Part shown: one piece after another, positions 7,672-15,800 of the stretch
Numbering within the stretch: position 1 is the stretch's first letter
Layout: every line of letters begins with the position of its first letter
NCBI RefSeq assembly: GCF_014654785.1
Contig: NZ_BNBD01000006.1
Coordinates: 349,357-413,356, forward strand
Direction of reading: 5' to 3'
DNA: 64,000 nucleotides
DNA from: Streptomyces mashuensis
GTDB taxonomy: Bacteria > Actinomycetota > Actinomycetes > Streptomycetales > Streptomycetaceae
Made by a program: the position numbers and the translations under genes
The notes under the pieces: model-generated
What the model was told of the DNA's origin: nothing
Databases searched by the model: none
What the model saw: the letters and a program-made list of their open reading frames with translations, nothing else

Positions 7672-8394
7672 ATGCACGACAACAGCACCGACACCGCCCC
7701 CTCCCACCGCCGCAGGGGGCTGTTCGGCCTGGCCCGACGATCAGCAGCAAGCTGGAGCGGACGAGCCTCTAACGAGGCTTCGTCCGCACTTGCCCCGGCC
7801 CCAGGGGTGGCGGAGGAGACGGCCGGGCGCCAGGGGGCGCCCGAGCCTGGGGAGGGAATACCCGATCCCAGCACCGCGTCCGTTGCCGACTCCGCCGCCT
7901 CACACTCCGCGCCGCCCGCCGCTGCCCCACCGCCCGTTGAACAGTTGCCCGTTGAGCAGCCGTCCTGGCGCGAGTCCGACGCCCCAGTGCTGCCCGCGCT
8001 GATGAACCGCAAGCGCACCATCGAGAAGCGCGACCAGGTCAAGAACATCCGCTTCACTCCGACCGCGGTCCGCATCATCGCCAAGGAGGCTGAGCGGCGT
8101 GGCCAGAAGTTCGCCGGATTCGTCGGTGACGCAGCCCTTGCCGTTGCCCTCGGCAAGGCTCTCGTCGGCAGCCCTGAAGACGATCCCATCCGTCCCGTGA
8201 TCGAGGCCATCGAGACCCACACCGTCGCGCTGAACCGCGTCGGCCGCAACCTCAACCAGATCGTCGGAGCCATCCACCGAGGCACGGTCCCCGAGCACGC
8301 TCACGTCGTCCTGGACCATGTCGAGCAGGCGGTCCAGCACAGCTACCAGCTGATGGACCAGTTCGTGGCGGAGCGTGTCGCGCATGGTGCCTGA
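7672..8394 (+). CDS. MobC-like mobilization accessory protein
   Basis: 240 aa. The first 100 residues are disordered (Ala/Pro/Ser-rich). The C-terminal half has a ribbon-helix-helix-like start (KNIRFTPTAVRIIAKEAERRGQKF) and the MobC signature stretch ALNRVGRNLNQIVGAIHRG. MobC proteins bind next to oriT and help the relaxase reach the nick site. The ATG has GGAG 5-6 nt upstream. It overlaps the relaxase start, so the two are coupled. Assignment is by motif and position. Confidence 0.8.
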   Translation: MHDNSTDTAPSHRRRGLFGLARRSAASWSGRASNEASSALAPAPGVAEETAGRQGAPEPGEGIPDPSTASVADSAASHSAPPAAAPPPVEQLPVEQPSWRESDAPVLPALMNRKRTIEKRDQVKNIRFTPTAVRIIAKEAERRGQKFAGFVGDAALAVALGKALVGSPEDDPIRPVIEAIETHTVALNRVGRNLNQIVGAIHRGTVPEHAHVVLDHVEQAVQHSYQLMDQFVAERVAHGA

Positions 8395-10093
8395 CGTCTC
8401 CACCGGCTCCGACACCCGTGGCCTGATCGTCTACCTCTTCGGCCCCGGGCGGCGCGACGAGCACACCGACCCCCACATCGTCGCCGCCTGGGACATGGCC
8501 GGCGCCCCCGATCCCGGACGCGACCCCGAGGCCGGCTACACCCAACTCGCCAAGCGCCTGGACCATCACGTCGACCTGCGCACCCGCGAACTGGGCGGCA
8601 AGAAGCCCCAGCAGCACGTGTGGCACTGCCCGGTACGCACCGCGCCCGGCGACCGCTACCTGACCGACGCCGAGTGGGCCGAGGTCGCCCGTCGCGTCGT
8701 GTCCGCCACGGGAATCGCGCCCGAGGGAGACGAGAAGGCGTGCCGGTGGATCGCGGTGCGGCACGCGGACGACCACATTCACATCATGGCCACCACCGTC
8801 CGCGCCGACGGCCGCCGCCCCCGCATCCACCGTGACGGCTGGCGGGCCCAGCAGGAATGCCGCAAGATCGAAGCCGAGTTCGGGCTGCGCCGCCTGAAGT
8901 CCGGCGACCTCACCGCTCCGCCCACGCCCACCGGCGCCGAGCGCGCCAAGGCCGAGCGCCAAGGCCGGACCGTCACGGCGCGGCATTGGCTGCGCGAGCA
9001 GGCATACGCCGTCGCCGCCGCCGTACATACCGAAGGTGACTACTTCACCGTGCTGCAGTCCCTGGGCATCGAGGTCAAGACCCGCCTCGGCCCCGAGACC
9101 GGCGACGTGATCGGCTACAGTCTGGCCGCTCCCGGCGACACCAACGCGGCCGGCGAGCCTGTCTGGTACGGCGGGTCCAAACTCGCCCCCGACCTGTCCA
9201 TCAACCGCCTCCGGGAACGCTTCCCCGCGCAGGAAGCCACCGACCACCCGCAGCATGTAGCGGACCCCGCCGAACCATGGCGTCACACCGCCACCGCACT
9301 GCACACAGCTCGCGCTGCCCTCGAATCCTGCGACGAGACCACCGCCCAGGGCTACTTGGCCGCCTTCGGCGACGTCCTGTACAACATGGCCAGCGCCGCC
9401 TCCGGCCCCCACCGAGCGGAACTCCAGGCGGCAGCAATCGCGTTCAACCGCGCCCGCAGATCGACGATTCGTGCCGACCACCAGACCGCCAACGCCCTAC
9501 GAGAGGCCGCCAAAGAACTCGTCTACGCCTCCCACGAGCCCGGCGGACTCGCCATCGCCCTGGTCTTCGCTGCCTTGCGCCTGGCCCGCGCCGGCGCCCA
9601 GTGGCATCAGCAACACGGCCACGAGCAGCAGGCCGCAGCAGCCGAGGAAGCCTTCCGCCACCTGCAAGCGGGCTATCAGCAAGCCGCCGCGCCCGTCCTT
9701 GCGGACCTCGCACGCCGCGCCCCACACTCCACAACCGCCAGCTGCTTCGAGCAGGACCTGCGCGCGGCGCTCCCCGGCCACGCCGATCGCGTCCTCGCCG
9801 ACCCTTCCTGGAGTGCCCTGACCACAACCCTCGCCCGTGCCGAGACTGCCGGCCACAGCCCCCAGCGCCTCCTGGCCGAGGTCGGCACCCAACGAGAACT
9901 CGACAGTGCCGAGCACCCTGCCGAGGTCCTCATCTGGCGCATCACCGCTCAGCCGAGCAGGCGTGCACAAGCGGCGCGCAGGCGAAGCGCTGTCGGCGGC
10001 ATACCGCCCGTGTTCCCCGTGCCGCCGCGATCCACGACCGCAACGGTGGACACAAGGCCCGACGGTGGCGGGCGAGCGGTCACCCGCCGGTGA
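8384..10093 (+). CDS. Relaxase / mobilization nuclease
   Basis: 569 aa. The N-terminal relaxase domain carries the metal-binding histidine cluster in RHADDHIHIMATTVR (H127, H131, H133), the MOB-type motif III that nicks oriT. A candidate catalytic tyrosine is Y17 (LIVYLFGPG) or Y52. After about residue 230 the protein becomes helical and Ala/Gln-rich. The start overlaps mobC. No coupling protein or secretion gene is present in the element, so transfer would need a helper. The 3' end overlaps the convergent XRE/TPR gene by 14 bp. Confidence 0.86.
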   Translation: MVPDVSTGSDTRGLIVYLFGPGRRDEHTDPHIVAAWDMAGAPDPGRDPEAGYTQLAKRLDHHVDLRTRELGGKKPQQHVWHCPVRTAPGDRYLTDAEWAEVARRVVSATGIAPEGDEKACRWIAVRHADDHIHIMATTVRADGRRPRIHRDGWRAQQECRKIEAEFGLRRLKSGDLTAPPTPTGAERAKAERQGRTVTARHWLREQAYAVAAAVHTEGDYFTVLQSLGIEVKTRLGPETGDVIGYSLAAPGDTNAAGEPVWYGGSKLAPDLSINRLRERFPAQEATDHPQHVADPAEPWRHTATALHTARAALESCDETTAQGYLAAFGDVLYNMASAASGPHRAELQAAAIAFNRARRSTIRADHQTANALREAAKELVYASHEPGGLAIALVFAALRLARAGAQWHQQHGHEQQAAAAEEAFRHLQAGYQQAAAPVLADLARRAPHSTTASCFEQDLRAALPGHADRVLADPSWSALTTTLARAETAGHSPQRLLAEVGTQRELDSAEHPAEVLIWRITAQPSRRAQAARRRSAVGGIPPVFPVPPRSTTATVDTRPDGGGRAVTRR

Positions 10094-11423
10094 GGTGTGC
10101 GGCCCGCTGTCGTAGCTGTTCGGCCTCGGCGACGCCCTTGTACCGGTCCAGTCGGACCTGCATGTTCTGGGCGGCGTCGAGGACCTTCACGGAGCGGACA
10201 CCTTCCGCACAGTCGAGGAATTCGGTCCAGGTGGCGAGGGCGCCGTCGAGGTCGCCTTGGCGGAGGTGGATCTCGCCGAGGTGGCCGAGGACGCTGGCGC
10301 GGGATCGGCGGCGGTCGAGGCCGTGGATCTCCAGGGCCTGGCGGAGGTGTTCCTCGGCACCGTCGAGGTCGCCCATCTTGGCGTGGATCATTCCGGCCGT
10401 GTAGGCCCACCGGCCGTGGCTGAAGTGCGAGGCCCACGACTCGCCGGGCCCGCCCGTCGCGCGTTCGATGGCGGTCTGGGACGTGGTGAGGGAGCGGGTG
10501 GCCAGCCGACGGTCGCCGTCCAGGGCGGCGGCGTCGGCGAGCGTGATCTCGTAGTAGGCAACCACGCGGGGGTCGGTGATGTCCTTGGTGTACTCGACGC
10601 ACTTCTCGGACAGCCGCAGGGCGACCGCACGGTGCTTGGGGCCGAGGTCCATGGTCTGAACGGCCAAGCCGCGCAAGGCGGTGGCGGCCAGCTCGGGGTC
10701 GCGAGCTTCGGCGGCGAGGCGGTAGGCGTGCGCGTAGTACTGCTGGGCCCGGCCCTGGTGCTCGGGGTCGTTGCCTTCGTCCTGGGCCATCCAGCCGGCG
10801 AGGTGGACGAGCTGGGAGGTGGCGGCGAACAGCTCGCGGCCGATGGCCTCGGTGTACTTCCCGTTCAGCCAGGGGGCGACGTCGTCGGTGAGGTACCGGA
10901 CGGCCAGGTGACGGGCGTGTCCGCCACCGAGCTCGGCGGCGGCGTCGCCGAGGGCCTGGACCATCTGCTTGACGGCGGCGACTTCGCCCTTGCCGACCCG
11001 TACGGCTCCGGCCGGGGCCGACCGGACGCGCCGGGTGATGGCATCGAGGTCGGGCAGCGCGAGCGCGCTGAGAGCGTATCCGCTGGTCGCGGCCAGGAAA
11101 CTCCGGCGTTGCACGTCTCGCACCCCCAACTGGATGAGTGATCCCACGGTATCTGCGGGTTGTGGGCCGGGGTGATCTGATTCCGCCACTCCGACCTGGT
11201 CTAACCCCAGTTCGAGAAGACGATCGATGTACGGCAGCCAGTACTCCGGCCGCCGCTGGGCTTCCATCCAACGCCAGGCGGACTTGCGGTCGAGCCCTTT
11301 GGGCCCGCGTCCTTCGAGAATGCCCAGTCGGCGGGCCAGCTGAGACGGCCCCCAGCCGCGTTCCTCGCACGCCAGGCGGATGCGTGCGGCCAGCTCCTTG
11401 TCACTGAGCGTCAGTGTCCTCAC
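10080..11423 (-). CDS. HTH/TPR transcriptional regulator next to the lasso cluster
   Basis: 447 aa. The N-terminus is an XRE-like HTH (LAARIRLACEERGWGPSQLARRLG, then DRKSAWRWMEAQRRP). A linker with RRSFLAATSGYAL follows, and then a helical repeat region of TPR type (GDLDGAEEHLRQALEIHG, GDLDGALATWTEFLD). This Streptomyces regulator type often sits beside specialised-metabolite or element genes. The GTG at 11423 is chosen for its GGAGG 8-9 nt upstream. Four GGGCCCAC-type repeats with helical spacing lie immediately upstream. It is divergent from the lasso precursor gene and a plausible regulator of it; signal and targets are unknown. Confidence 0.82.
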   Translation of the reverse strand: MRTLTLSDKELAARIRLACEERGWGPSQLARRLGILEGRGPKGLDRKSAWRWMEAQRRPEYWLPYIDRLLELGLDQVGVAESDHPGPQPADTVGSLIQLGVRDVQRRSFLAATSGYALSALALPDLDAITRRVRSAPAGAVRVGKGEVAAVKQMVQALGDAAAELGGGHARHLAVRYLTDDVAPWLNGKYTEAIGRELFAATSQLVHLAGWMAQDEGNDPEHQGRAQQYYAHAYRLAAEARDPELAATALRGLAVQTMDLGPKHRAVALRLSEKCVEYTKDITDPRVVAYYEITLADAAALDGDRRLATRSLTTSQTAIERATGGPGESWASHFSHGRWAYTAGMIHAKMGDLDGAEEHLRQALEIHGLDRRRSRASVLGHLGEIHLRQGDLDGALATWTEFLDCAEGVRSVKVLDAAQNMQVRLDRYKGVAEAEQLRQRAAHLTGG

Positions 11424-11445
11424 CGTGCCCCTCCTGCCCCGGGCC

Positions 11446-11484
11446 GGGCCCACACGGGCCCACGCAGGGCCCACGCTGGCCCAC
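11446..11484. promoter_or_regulatory. Four helically phased GGGCCCAC repeats, candidate operator array
   Basis: GGGCCCAC at 11446, 11456 and 11467 and TGGCCCAC at 11477, with periods of 10, 11 and 10 bp, so all copies face one side of the helix. The array starts 23 bp upstream of the regulator start and about 170 bp before the lasso precursor. It is a candidate autoregulatory or cluster operator. Confidence 0.5.
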
Positions 11485-11650
11485 ATCCTGCCCCCTCCCG
11501 ACGGACGGTGACTAGCCGTTCACTGATGTTGCACCCGCGAGGGGCGGCCCTTGAGGGGCCATCCAGGTACGGGGGTGGCAAGGCCCGTTGGCGTGCGCCC
11601 ACGAGGGGAGTGCACGGGACGGTGATGCAGAGGAAGAGGAGGTGGACACC

Positions 11651-11791
11651 ATGGAGACGACCAAGGCCCCGGCCTACGTCGCACCGGTGGTTCTGGACGC
11701 CGGTTCCGTCGCCAAGGTGACACTCGGCACCAAGAACTTCGACACCGATGACGACACCCAGTACAAGACGGGCACAGGCAGCGGCAGCTGA
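11651..11791 (+). CDS. Lasso peptide precursor (A)
   Basis: 46 aa. The leader matches the actinobacterial lasso recognition pattern YxxPx(hydrophobic)xxxGxVxxxTx: Y9, P12, V14, G18, V20 and T24 at the conserved penultimate leader position. Cleavage after L25 leaves a 21-residue core, GTKNFDTDDDTQYKTG followed by TGSGS. Gly1 would form the isopeptide with Asp8 or Asp9 (an 8- or 9-residue ring). Asp6-Thr7 lies inside the ring. The ATG has GAGGAGG upstream at good spacing. It is directly followed by cyclase, RRE and protease genes in the same direction. The structure of the product is inferred, not observed. Confidence 0.9.
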   Translation: METTKAPAYVAPVVLDAGSVAKVTLGTKNFDTDDDTQYKTGTGSGS

Positions 11792-11802
11792 CCCGGTCCG
11801 CG

Positions 11803-11836
11803 AAGCCGGGTGTGGCCCCCACGCCGCACCCGGCTT
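11803..11836 (+). terminator. Hairpin between lasso precursor and cyclase genes
   Basis: aagccgggtg (11803-11812) pairs perfectly with cacccggctt (11827-11836) around a 14-nt loop. In this position it would attenuate read-through, so that the precursor mRNA exceeds enzyme mRNA, or stabilise the precursor transcript 3' end. Confidence 0.55.
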
Positions 11837-11874
11837 TGCCCTTTGCGCAGCCGAACTTCGAGAAGGGGTGTGTG

Positions 11875-13701
11875 ATGCGGTGGAGTGCGGGTTGGGAGGG
11901 CGGCCCGGCGGTGTGGCGGCCCCGGGCGGGGAGGCGGGTGCCGGGGCTGGGCGAGGTCTGGACGGTCGAGTGGCCCCATGCCCAGGTCCGTACGGCCGGA
12001 GACGGTGCAGTCGCCCTGGCCGTCGTCGGGGTCTGCGGGGCGAGTGGGAACCAGCTGGAAGGCGCCCTGGAGCTGGTGCGGCATCGGCGGTGGCGGGAGC
12101 TGACGCGGTGGCCGGGCTCGTACCTGGTGGCCGCCCGCAGCGGCCCCGTGTTCGCGGTGATCGGCGATCTGTCCGGGCAGCACCCGGTCTTCTACCGGCA
12201 TGAGACGGTTGGGACGTGGTGGTCGACAGCGGCCACGGCCTTGGCCCGGCTGGACGGGGCGCCGGTCGATCCCGTCGCGCTTGCCGCCCACCTGGCCCTC
12301 GGCCAGCCCGACGTCCTCGCGGAGAACAGCCTGTTCCGCAGCGTGCGCCGTGTCCCCTTCGGGTACCTGCTGGAGATCACTCCAGACGGGGCCCGCCTCG
12401 TGCGCTACGAGCCCGCCGAGGCCGAGCCGGCGGACCTGCGGGAGGCGGCCCCGGTGGTGCGGGCGGCGCTCGCCGAGGCCGTCGAAGCCCGCTTCGACGG
12501 CCGCCCGGTCAGCTGTGATCTGGCGGGCCTGGACTCCACCACGCTCGCCTGCCTGGCCGCCCGCCGCCAAGCAGTGACGGCCGTGACGTTCGCCGACGCC
12601 CGCCTGAAGGACGACGACCTCTCCTACGCGGCCCGCACGGCCGCCGCTGTCCCGGGCATCGGCCACTACTCGGTCCCCGGCGAGAAGGAGACGGTCTACT
12701 ACGCGGCCGTGGACGACATCACCGGCCTGCCGGTGACGGACGCCCCGAATGCCTACACGGTCACCGCCACCATCAAGCGGGCCGTCCTCGGCACTGTCGT
12801 GGACCACCAGGCGCCGGGGGTGCACTTCACCGGCTCGGCCGGAGACGGGCTGTTGTCCGCGCCGCCGGTCTACATCGCCGATCTGCTGCGGCGCCGCCAG
12901 CACCGCCGGGCCTGGCAGCACGCCCAGGGGCACGCGCGGCTACGGAACACCTCCGTGTGGGCTGTCCTCGCCCAGCACCGGGCAGCCGCCCGCAGCACGC
13001 TCCCCGACGAATGGCGGGGCACAGCCGCCGAGCTCCAGACCGGGCCGAGGCCGTGGATGCCGCAGGACTGGCGACCGGCGGCCTTCTCGCCGCTGCTGGC
13101 CACGGCCGACTGGATGACCACCGACGCCCGCCACCAGCTCGCCGCCGCCCTCACCAGCGCGGCCGACCAGCTCACCGACGCGCCCGTGAGCCTGGCGGCC
13201 TGGTCGGAAGAGCAGGACCTCGCCCGCGTCGGGACCGACGTCAACGGCTGGCGGGAGCTGGCCCTGTCCGAGTACGGCATCGAGATAGCGGCCCCGTATC
13301 TCGACAACGAGGTCCGCAGGGCCTGCCTCGCCGTGCCGGCCGAGCAACGTGGGGCACCCGGCCACTTCAAGGCCCTGCTCACCGAAGCATTCACCGGCAG
13401 CGGCATCGTGCCCGGCTTCGTGCTGGACCGGCGGACCAAGGGCGGCTTCAGCGGTGTCTCCTACGCCGGGCTCGTCGAGCACGCCACGGTCCTCCGCCGC
13501 CTGCTGGGCCCCTCCTCCAGGCTCGGCGCCATGGGGCTGATCACCGAGGAACCGGTGGCGGCAATGCTCACGCGGGCGGCGGCCCGGCTCCCGCTGGCGA
13601 AGGGCGCCCTGCACCTGGCCGTGGCCGCCGAGGTGTGGCTGCGGCAGCTCGAACAGCCCGTGACCTGGTGGGAGGAGACGCGGCATGTGGCAGCTGCGTG
13701 A
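11875..13701 (+). CDS. Lasso peptide cyclase, asparagine-synthase-like (C)
   Basis: 608 aa. Lasso cyclase that adenylates the ring Asp side chain and forms the isopeptide bond with Gly1. The N-terminus resembles the glutaminase-like half of AsnB but lacks the catalytic Cys2. The synthetase domain has the ATP-pyrophosphatase loop as CDLAGLDSTTLACLAA (residues about 214-228), a variant of SGGLDS, and downstream RRTKGGFSGVSY. The start is ATG at 11875 with GAAGGGG upstream (GTG at 11872 is also possible). The 3' end overlaps the RRE gene by 17 bp, showing tight coupling. Confidence 0.92.
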   Translation: MRWSAGWEGGPAVWRPRAGRRVPGLGEVWTVEWPHAQVRTAGDGAVALAVVGVCGASGNQLEGALELVRHRRWRELTRWPGSYLVAARSGPVFAVIGDLSGQHPVFYRHETVGTWWSTAATALARLDGAPVDPVALAAHLALGQPDVLAENSLFRSVRRVPFGYLLEITPDGARLVRYEPAEAEPADLREAAPVVRAALAEAVEARFDGRPVSCDLAGLDSTTLACLAARRQAVTAVTFADARLKDDDLSYAARTAAAVPGIGHYSVPGEKETVYYAAVDDITGLPVTDAPNAYTVTATIKRAVLGTVVDHQAPGVHFTGSAGDGLLSAPPVYIADLLRRRQHRRAWQHAQGHARLRNTSVWAVLAQHRAAARSTLPDEWRGTAAELQTGPRPWMPQDWRPAAFSPLLATADWMTTDARHQLAAALTSAADQLTDAPVSLAAWSEEQDLARVGTDVNGWRELALSEYGIEIAAPYLDNEVRRACLAVPAEQRGAPGHFKALLTEAFTGSGIVPGFVLDRRTKGGFSGVSYAGLVEHATVLRRLLGPSSRLGAMGLITEEPVAAMLTRAAARLPLAKGALHLAVAAEVWLRQLEQPVTWWEETRHVAAA

Positions 13702-13972
13702 CGGAACCCACCCGGTGCTGACCAACGAAGGCGGAGCGATCCTCAGCGAACGCACCGGCCGCTGGACCTACCTGACGCCCACCGCGTCCGCGGCGGTGCT
13801 CTTCCTGCTGGCCGGCGGCGATGAGGACCAGGCCGCAGGGCAGTACGCCGCCGCCTACGCACTACCCCGGCACCAGGCCGCCGCCGACGTCCGTGCGGTG
13901 TCCGACGAGCTCGCCGCGCAGGGCATCGCGGGGACGGCTGCGGCCCGCCGCCGACGGGGGTGGCGGCGGTGA
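13685..13972 (+). CDS. Lasso RRE protein, PqqD-like (B1)
   Basis: 95 aa. A PqqD-family RiPP recognition element that binds the precursor leader (YxxP motif) and delivers it to the protease. It shows the beta-strand start WQLRDGTHPVLTNEGGAILSERTGRWTYLTPTAS (split here between strands) followed by helices ending in VRAVSDELAAQGI, and an Arg-rich tail. It overlaps the cyclase gene by 17 bp and the protease gene by 4 bp (GTGA), the usual B1-B2 split arrangement of actinobacterial lasso clusters. Confidence 0.88.
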   Translation: MWQLRDGTHPVLTNEGGAILSERTGRWTYLTPTASAAVLFLLAGGDEDQAAGQYAAAYALPRHQAAADVRAVSDELAAQGIAGTAAARRRRGWRR

Positions 13973-14391
13973 CCACCATGGAGTCGTTCTCCACCGCCCG
14001 CACCGGACGGTTCCGTGACCGCCTCGCCGCCGCCATGGGGCTCGCCTTGGCCTTGGCCCTGCTGGCCCTGCCGTTCCGGCACACTGTCCGGGCCGCCCGG
14101 TGGGCCCGACGCGCCGGCCGCCGCCCCCTCGACCGGGAACGGGCCGAGGACCTGGTCGCCGCCGTGCGGCACACCGGCCGCCTGTGGCCCGTCCGGGCTG
14201 CCTGCATGGAAACCAGTCTCGGTGCCATGCTCGCCGCCGCCCTCCTCGGCCGCCGCCTCCACTGGTGCCTGGGGGTGCGCTTCTCACCACCGCCCACCGA
14301 GTACCACGCCTGGGCCTCCCTCCCCGATGACGGCCCGGTCGGCGAGTACACCGAGGCCGGATGGCACCACTACGTGGCCCTGACGATCTGA
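13969..14391 (+). CDS. Lasso leader peptidase, transglutaminase-like (B2)
   Basis: 140 aa. Cysteine protease that cleaves the leader from the lasso precursor. The catalytic Cys is C79 in RAACMETSLGAML and the His is H113 in EYHAWASL; the acidic partner is probably in DDGPVGE just after. The N-terminus has a hydrophobic stretch (residues 21-36), often seen in B2 proteins. The GTG start overlaps the B1 stop (GTGA). It completes the A-C-B1-B2 set. No ABC exporter gene follows. Confidence 0.88.
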   Translation: MTTMESFSTARTGRFRDRLAAAMGLALALALLALPFRHTVRAARWARRAGRRPLDRERAEDLVAAVRHTGRLWPVRAACMETSLGAMLAAALLGRRLHWCLGVRFSPPPTEYHAWASLPDDGPVGEYTEAGWHHYVALTI

Positions 14392-14493
14392 ACCCGTCAA
14401 CCCTCCGCGTCAACGTGGCGATTCACGTGTCCCCCAAATGCAAGCGCCCGTTGAGGAACGCGTCCTGTCCCCACCCCCAAGGAGCCAACCCCC

Positions 14494-15528
14494 ATGACCA
14501 CCACCGAGGCCCCCGCCGTCGCCCAGGCTGCCGCGAGAGTCCCCGAGCGGCACTACACCCACAACGAGGCGAGGGGCGCCACCATCCACCGCACCAACCC
14601 GACCTTCGTCCGACGAGACCTGTCCTTCCTCGACGTCGAACCAGGCATGCGCGTCCTGGAGATCGGCACCGGCTCCGGGCTGACCGGCGGCCTGCTCGCC
14701 GAACTGGTCGGACGGACCGGATCAGTCGTCTCCCTCGACATCGACCCGTTCCTCGTCCGCTGGGCGAACCACATCCACGACGCCCGCGGCATCGGCAACA
14801 TCCGCTGCCACGCGGTCAACGGCACCGATGGCTTCCCCGAGAAGGCGCCGTTCCACCGGCTCGGGGCCTGGTGCACGCCGCCCCGGCTGCCGAAGGCGTG
14901 GGTGGAACAGGTCAACGACGGCGGCCTGATCGTCGCCACCCTCCCGATCGCCCCCGTACCGAACCTCGTGGTCGGCGCAACGATCCGCATCACCGACGGC
15001 CGCCCGTACGTCGAGCGCGTCTTTCCCGGCGCCTACATCGAGACCGCCAGCTCGCCCCGCAGCACCTTCGCCGTTCCGCCCCGGTGGGTGGACTGGGAGA
15101 ACCGCGTCCCGGCCACCTCGTGGATCTCTGTCGCCTGGCGCGACGAGGACGACTGGAAGAACTCCGCCGCTCACGCCACCCTCGACCGGCTCCTCGACCC
15201 CGGCCACACCGAGCAGTACCAGGGCGAGGCCATCGACTGGTCCAGCCTGCGGCTGTGGCTGGCCGCCACGGGGACACGGCTGACCATGACCGAGCTGACC
15301 GAAGACGTCCCCGGCCTCGGGCACTCCACCCGCCACTCGGTCGCCGTGATCCAGGAGGACGGCACGATCCTCGCCGACTCCGCCGACTCCGGCTCCCTCA
15401 CCGTGCTGCGGGGCTGGCTCGCCGCCTGGGAAAACGCCGGACGTCCCGGCCTCGACGCCTACACCCCCACCCTCGTGCCCGACATGGACACCGACGTCCC
15501 CGGCTGGGACCTCCGCCTCAGCCGATAG
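14494..15528 (+). CDS. Protein-L-isoaspartate O-methyltransferase homologue, lasso tailoring enzyme
   Basis: 344 aa. SAM-dependent PIMT-type methyltransferase with motif I VLEIGTGSGLTGGLLAEL (residues 54-71), acidic motif SLDID (80-84) and the PIMT stretch GTDGFPEKAPFHRLGAWCT. The extra C-terminal region of about 120 aa is typical of RiPP-associated PIMTs rather than repair enzymes. PIMTs in lasso clusters are known to methylate an Asp in the ring of the folded lasso, which then collapses to an aspartimide (cellulonodin-2, lihuanodin). Here the likely target is core Asp6. GGAG lies 9-10 nt before the ATG. It is separated from B2 by about 100 bp but co-directional. Confidence 0.88.
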   Translation: MTTTEAPAVAQAAARVPERHYTHNEARGATIHRTNPTFVRRDLSFLDVEPGMRVLEIGTGSGLTGGLLAELVGRTGSVVSLDIDPFLVRWANHIHDARGIGNIRCHAVNGTDGFPEKAPFHRLGAWCTPPRLPKAWVEQVNDGGLIVATLPIAPVPNLVVGATIRITDGRPYVERVFPGAYIETASSPRSTFAVPPRWVDWENRVPATSWISVAWRDEDDWKNSAAHATLDRLLDPGHTEQYQGEAIDWSSLRLWLAATGTRLTMTELTEDVPGLGHSTRHSVAVIQEDGTILADSADSGSLTVLRGWLAAWENAGRPGLDAYTPTLVPDMDTDVPGWDLRLSR

Positions 15529-15800
15529 CAGCCAGCCCAGAACACCCTCGGCAGTCAGAGAGAACTGCGGTCGCGCCTCCTCACCGCAGATGAGAAGGCG
15601 CGGGCCGACACCGCCGCCCCCATGACGAGTAGGCCACTGACACCGCAACGGCCATCCAGCCCGATGCGGACAGTCGAATTTGAGCCAACCCCGCTACTAG
15701 GCCCAGAGATTGGCCGAACACCAGCACGTAGACCCCAACCAGAGGGGACCATCGATCTGGCAAAAATGATGCACCACGTTTACCCCGGGAGGCCGTCCGC
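15529..15800. other. 272-bp gap, possible remnant of a membrane-protein gene (minus strand)
   Basis: No confident gene. On the minus strand, 15581-15760 reads through two hydrophobic stretches (WSPLVGVYVLVFGQSLGLVAG and GWMAVAVSVAYSSWG, quoted in pieces of at most 20 residues: first WSPLVGVYVLVFGQSLGL) without a convincing start. It could be decayed coding sequence or chance. The promoter of the following STAND pair is expected at the right end; GGGAGG at 15788-15793 is its ribosome-binding site. Confidence 0.3.

Noticed and set aside
14494..15528. Housekeeping protein-repair PIMT
   Set aside because: The long C-terminal extension and position right after lasso genes on a mobile element argue for a tailoring role, though repair activity is not excluded by sequence.
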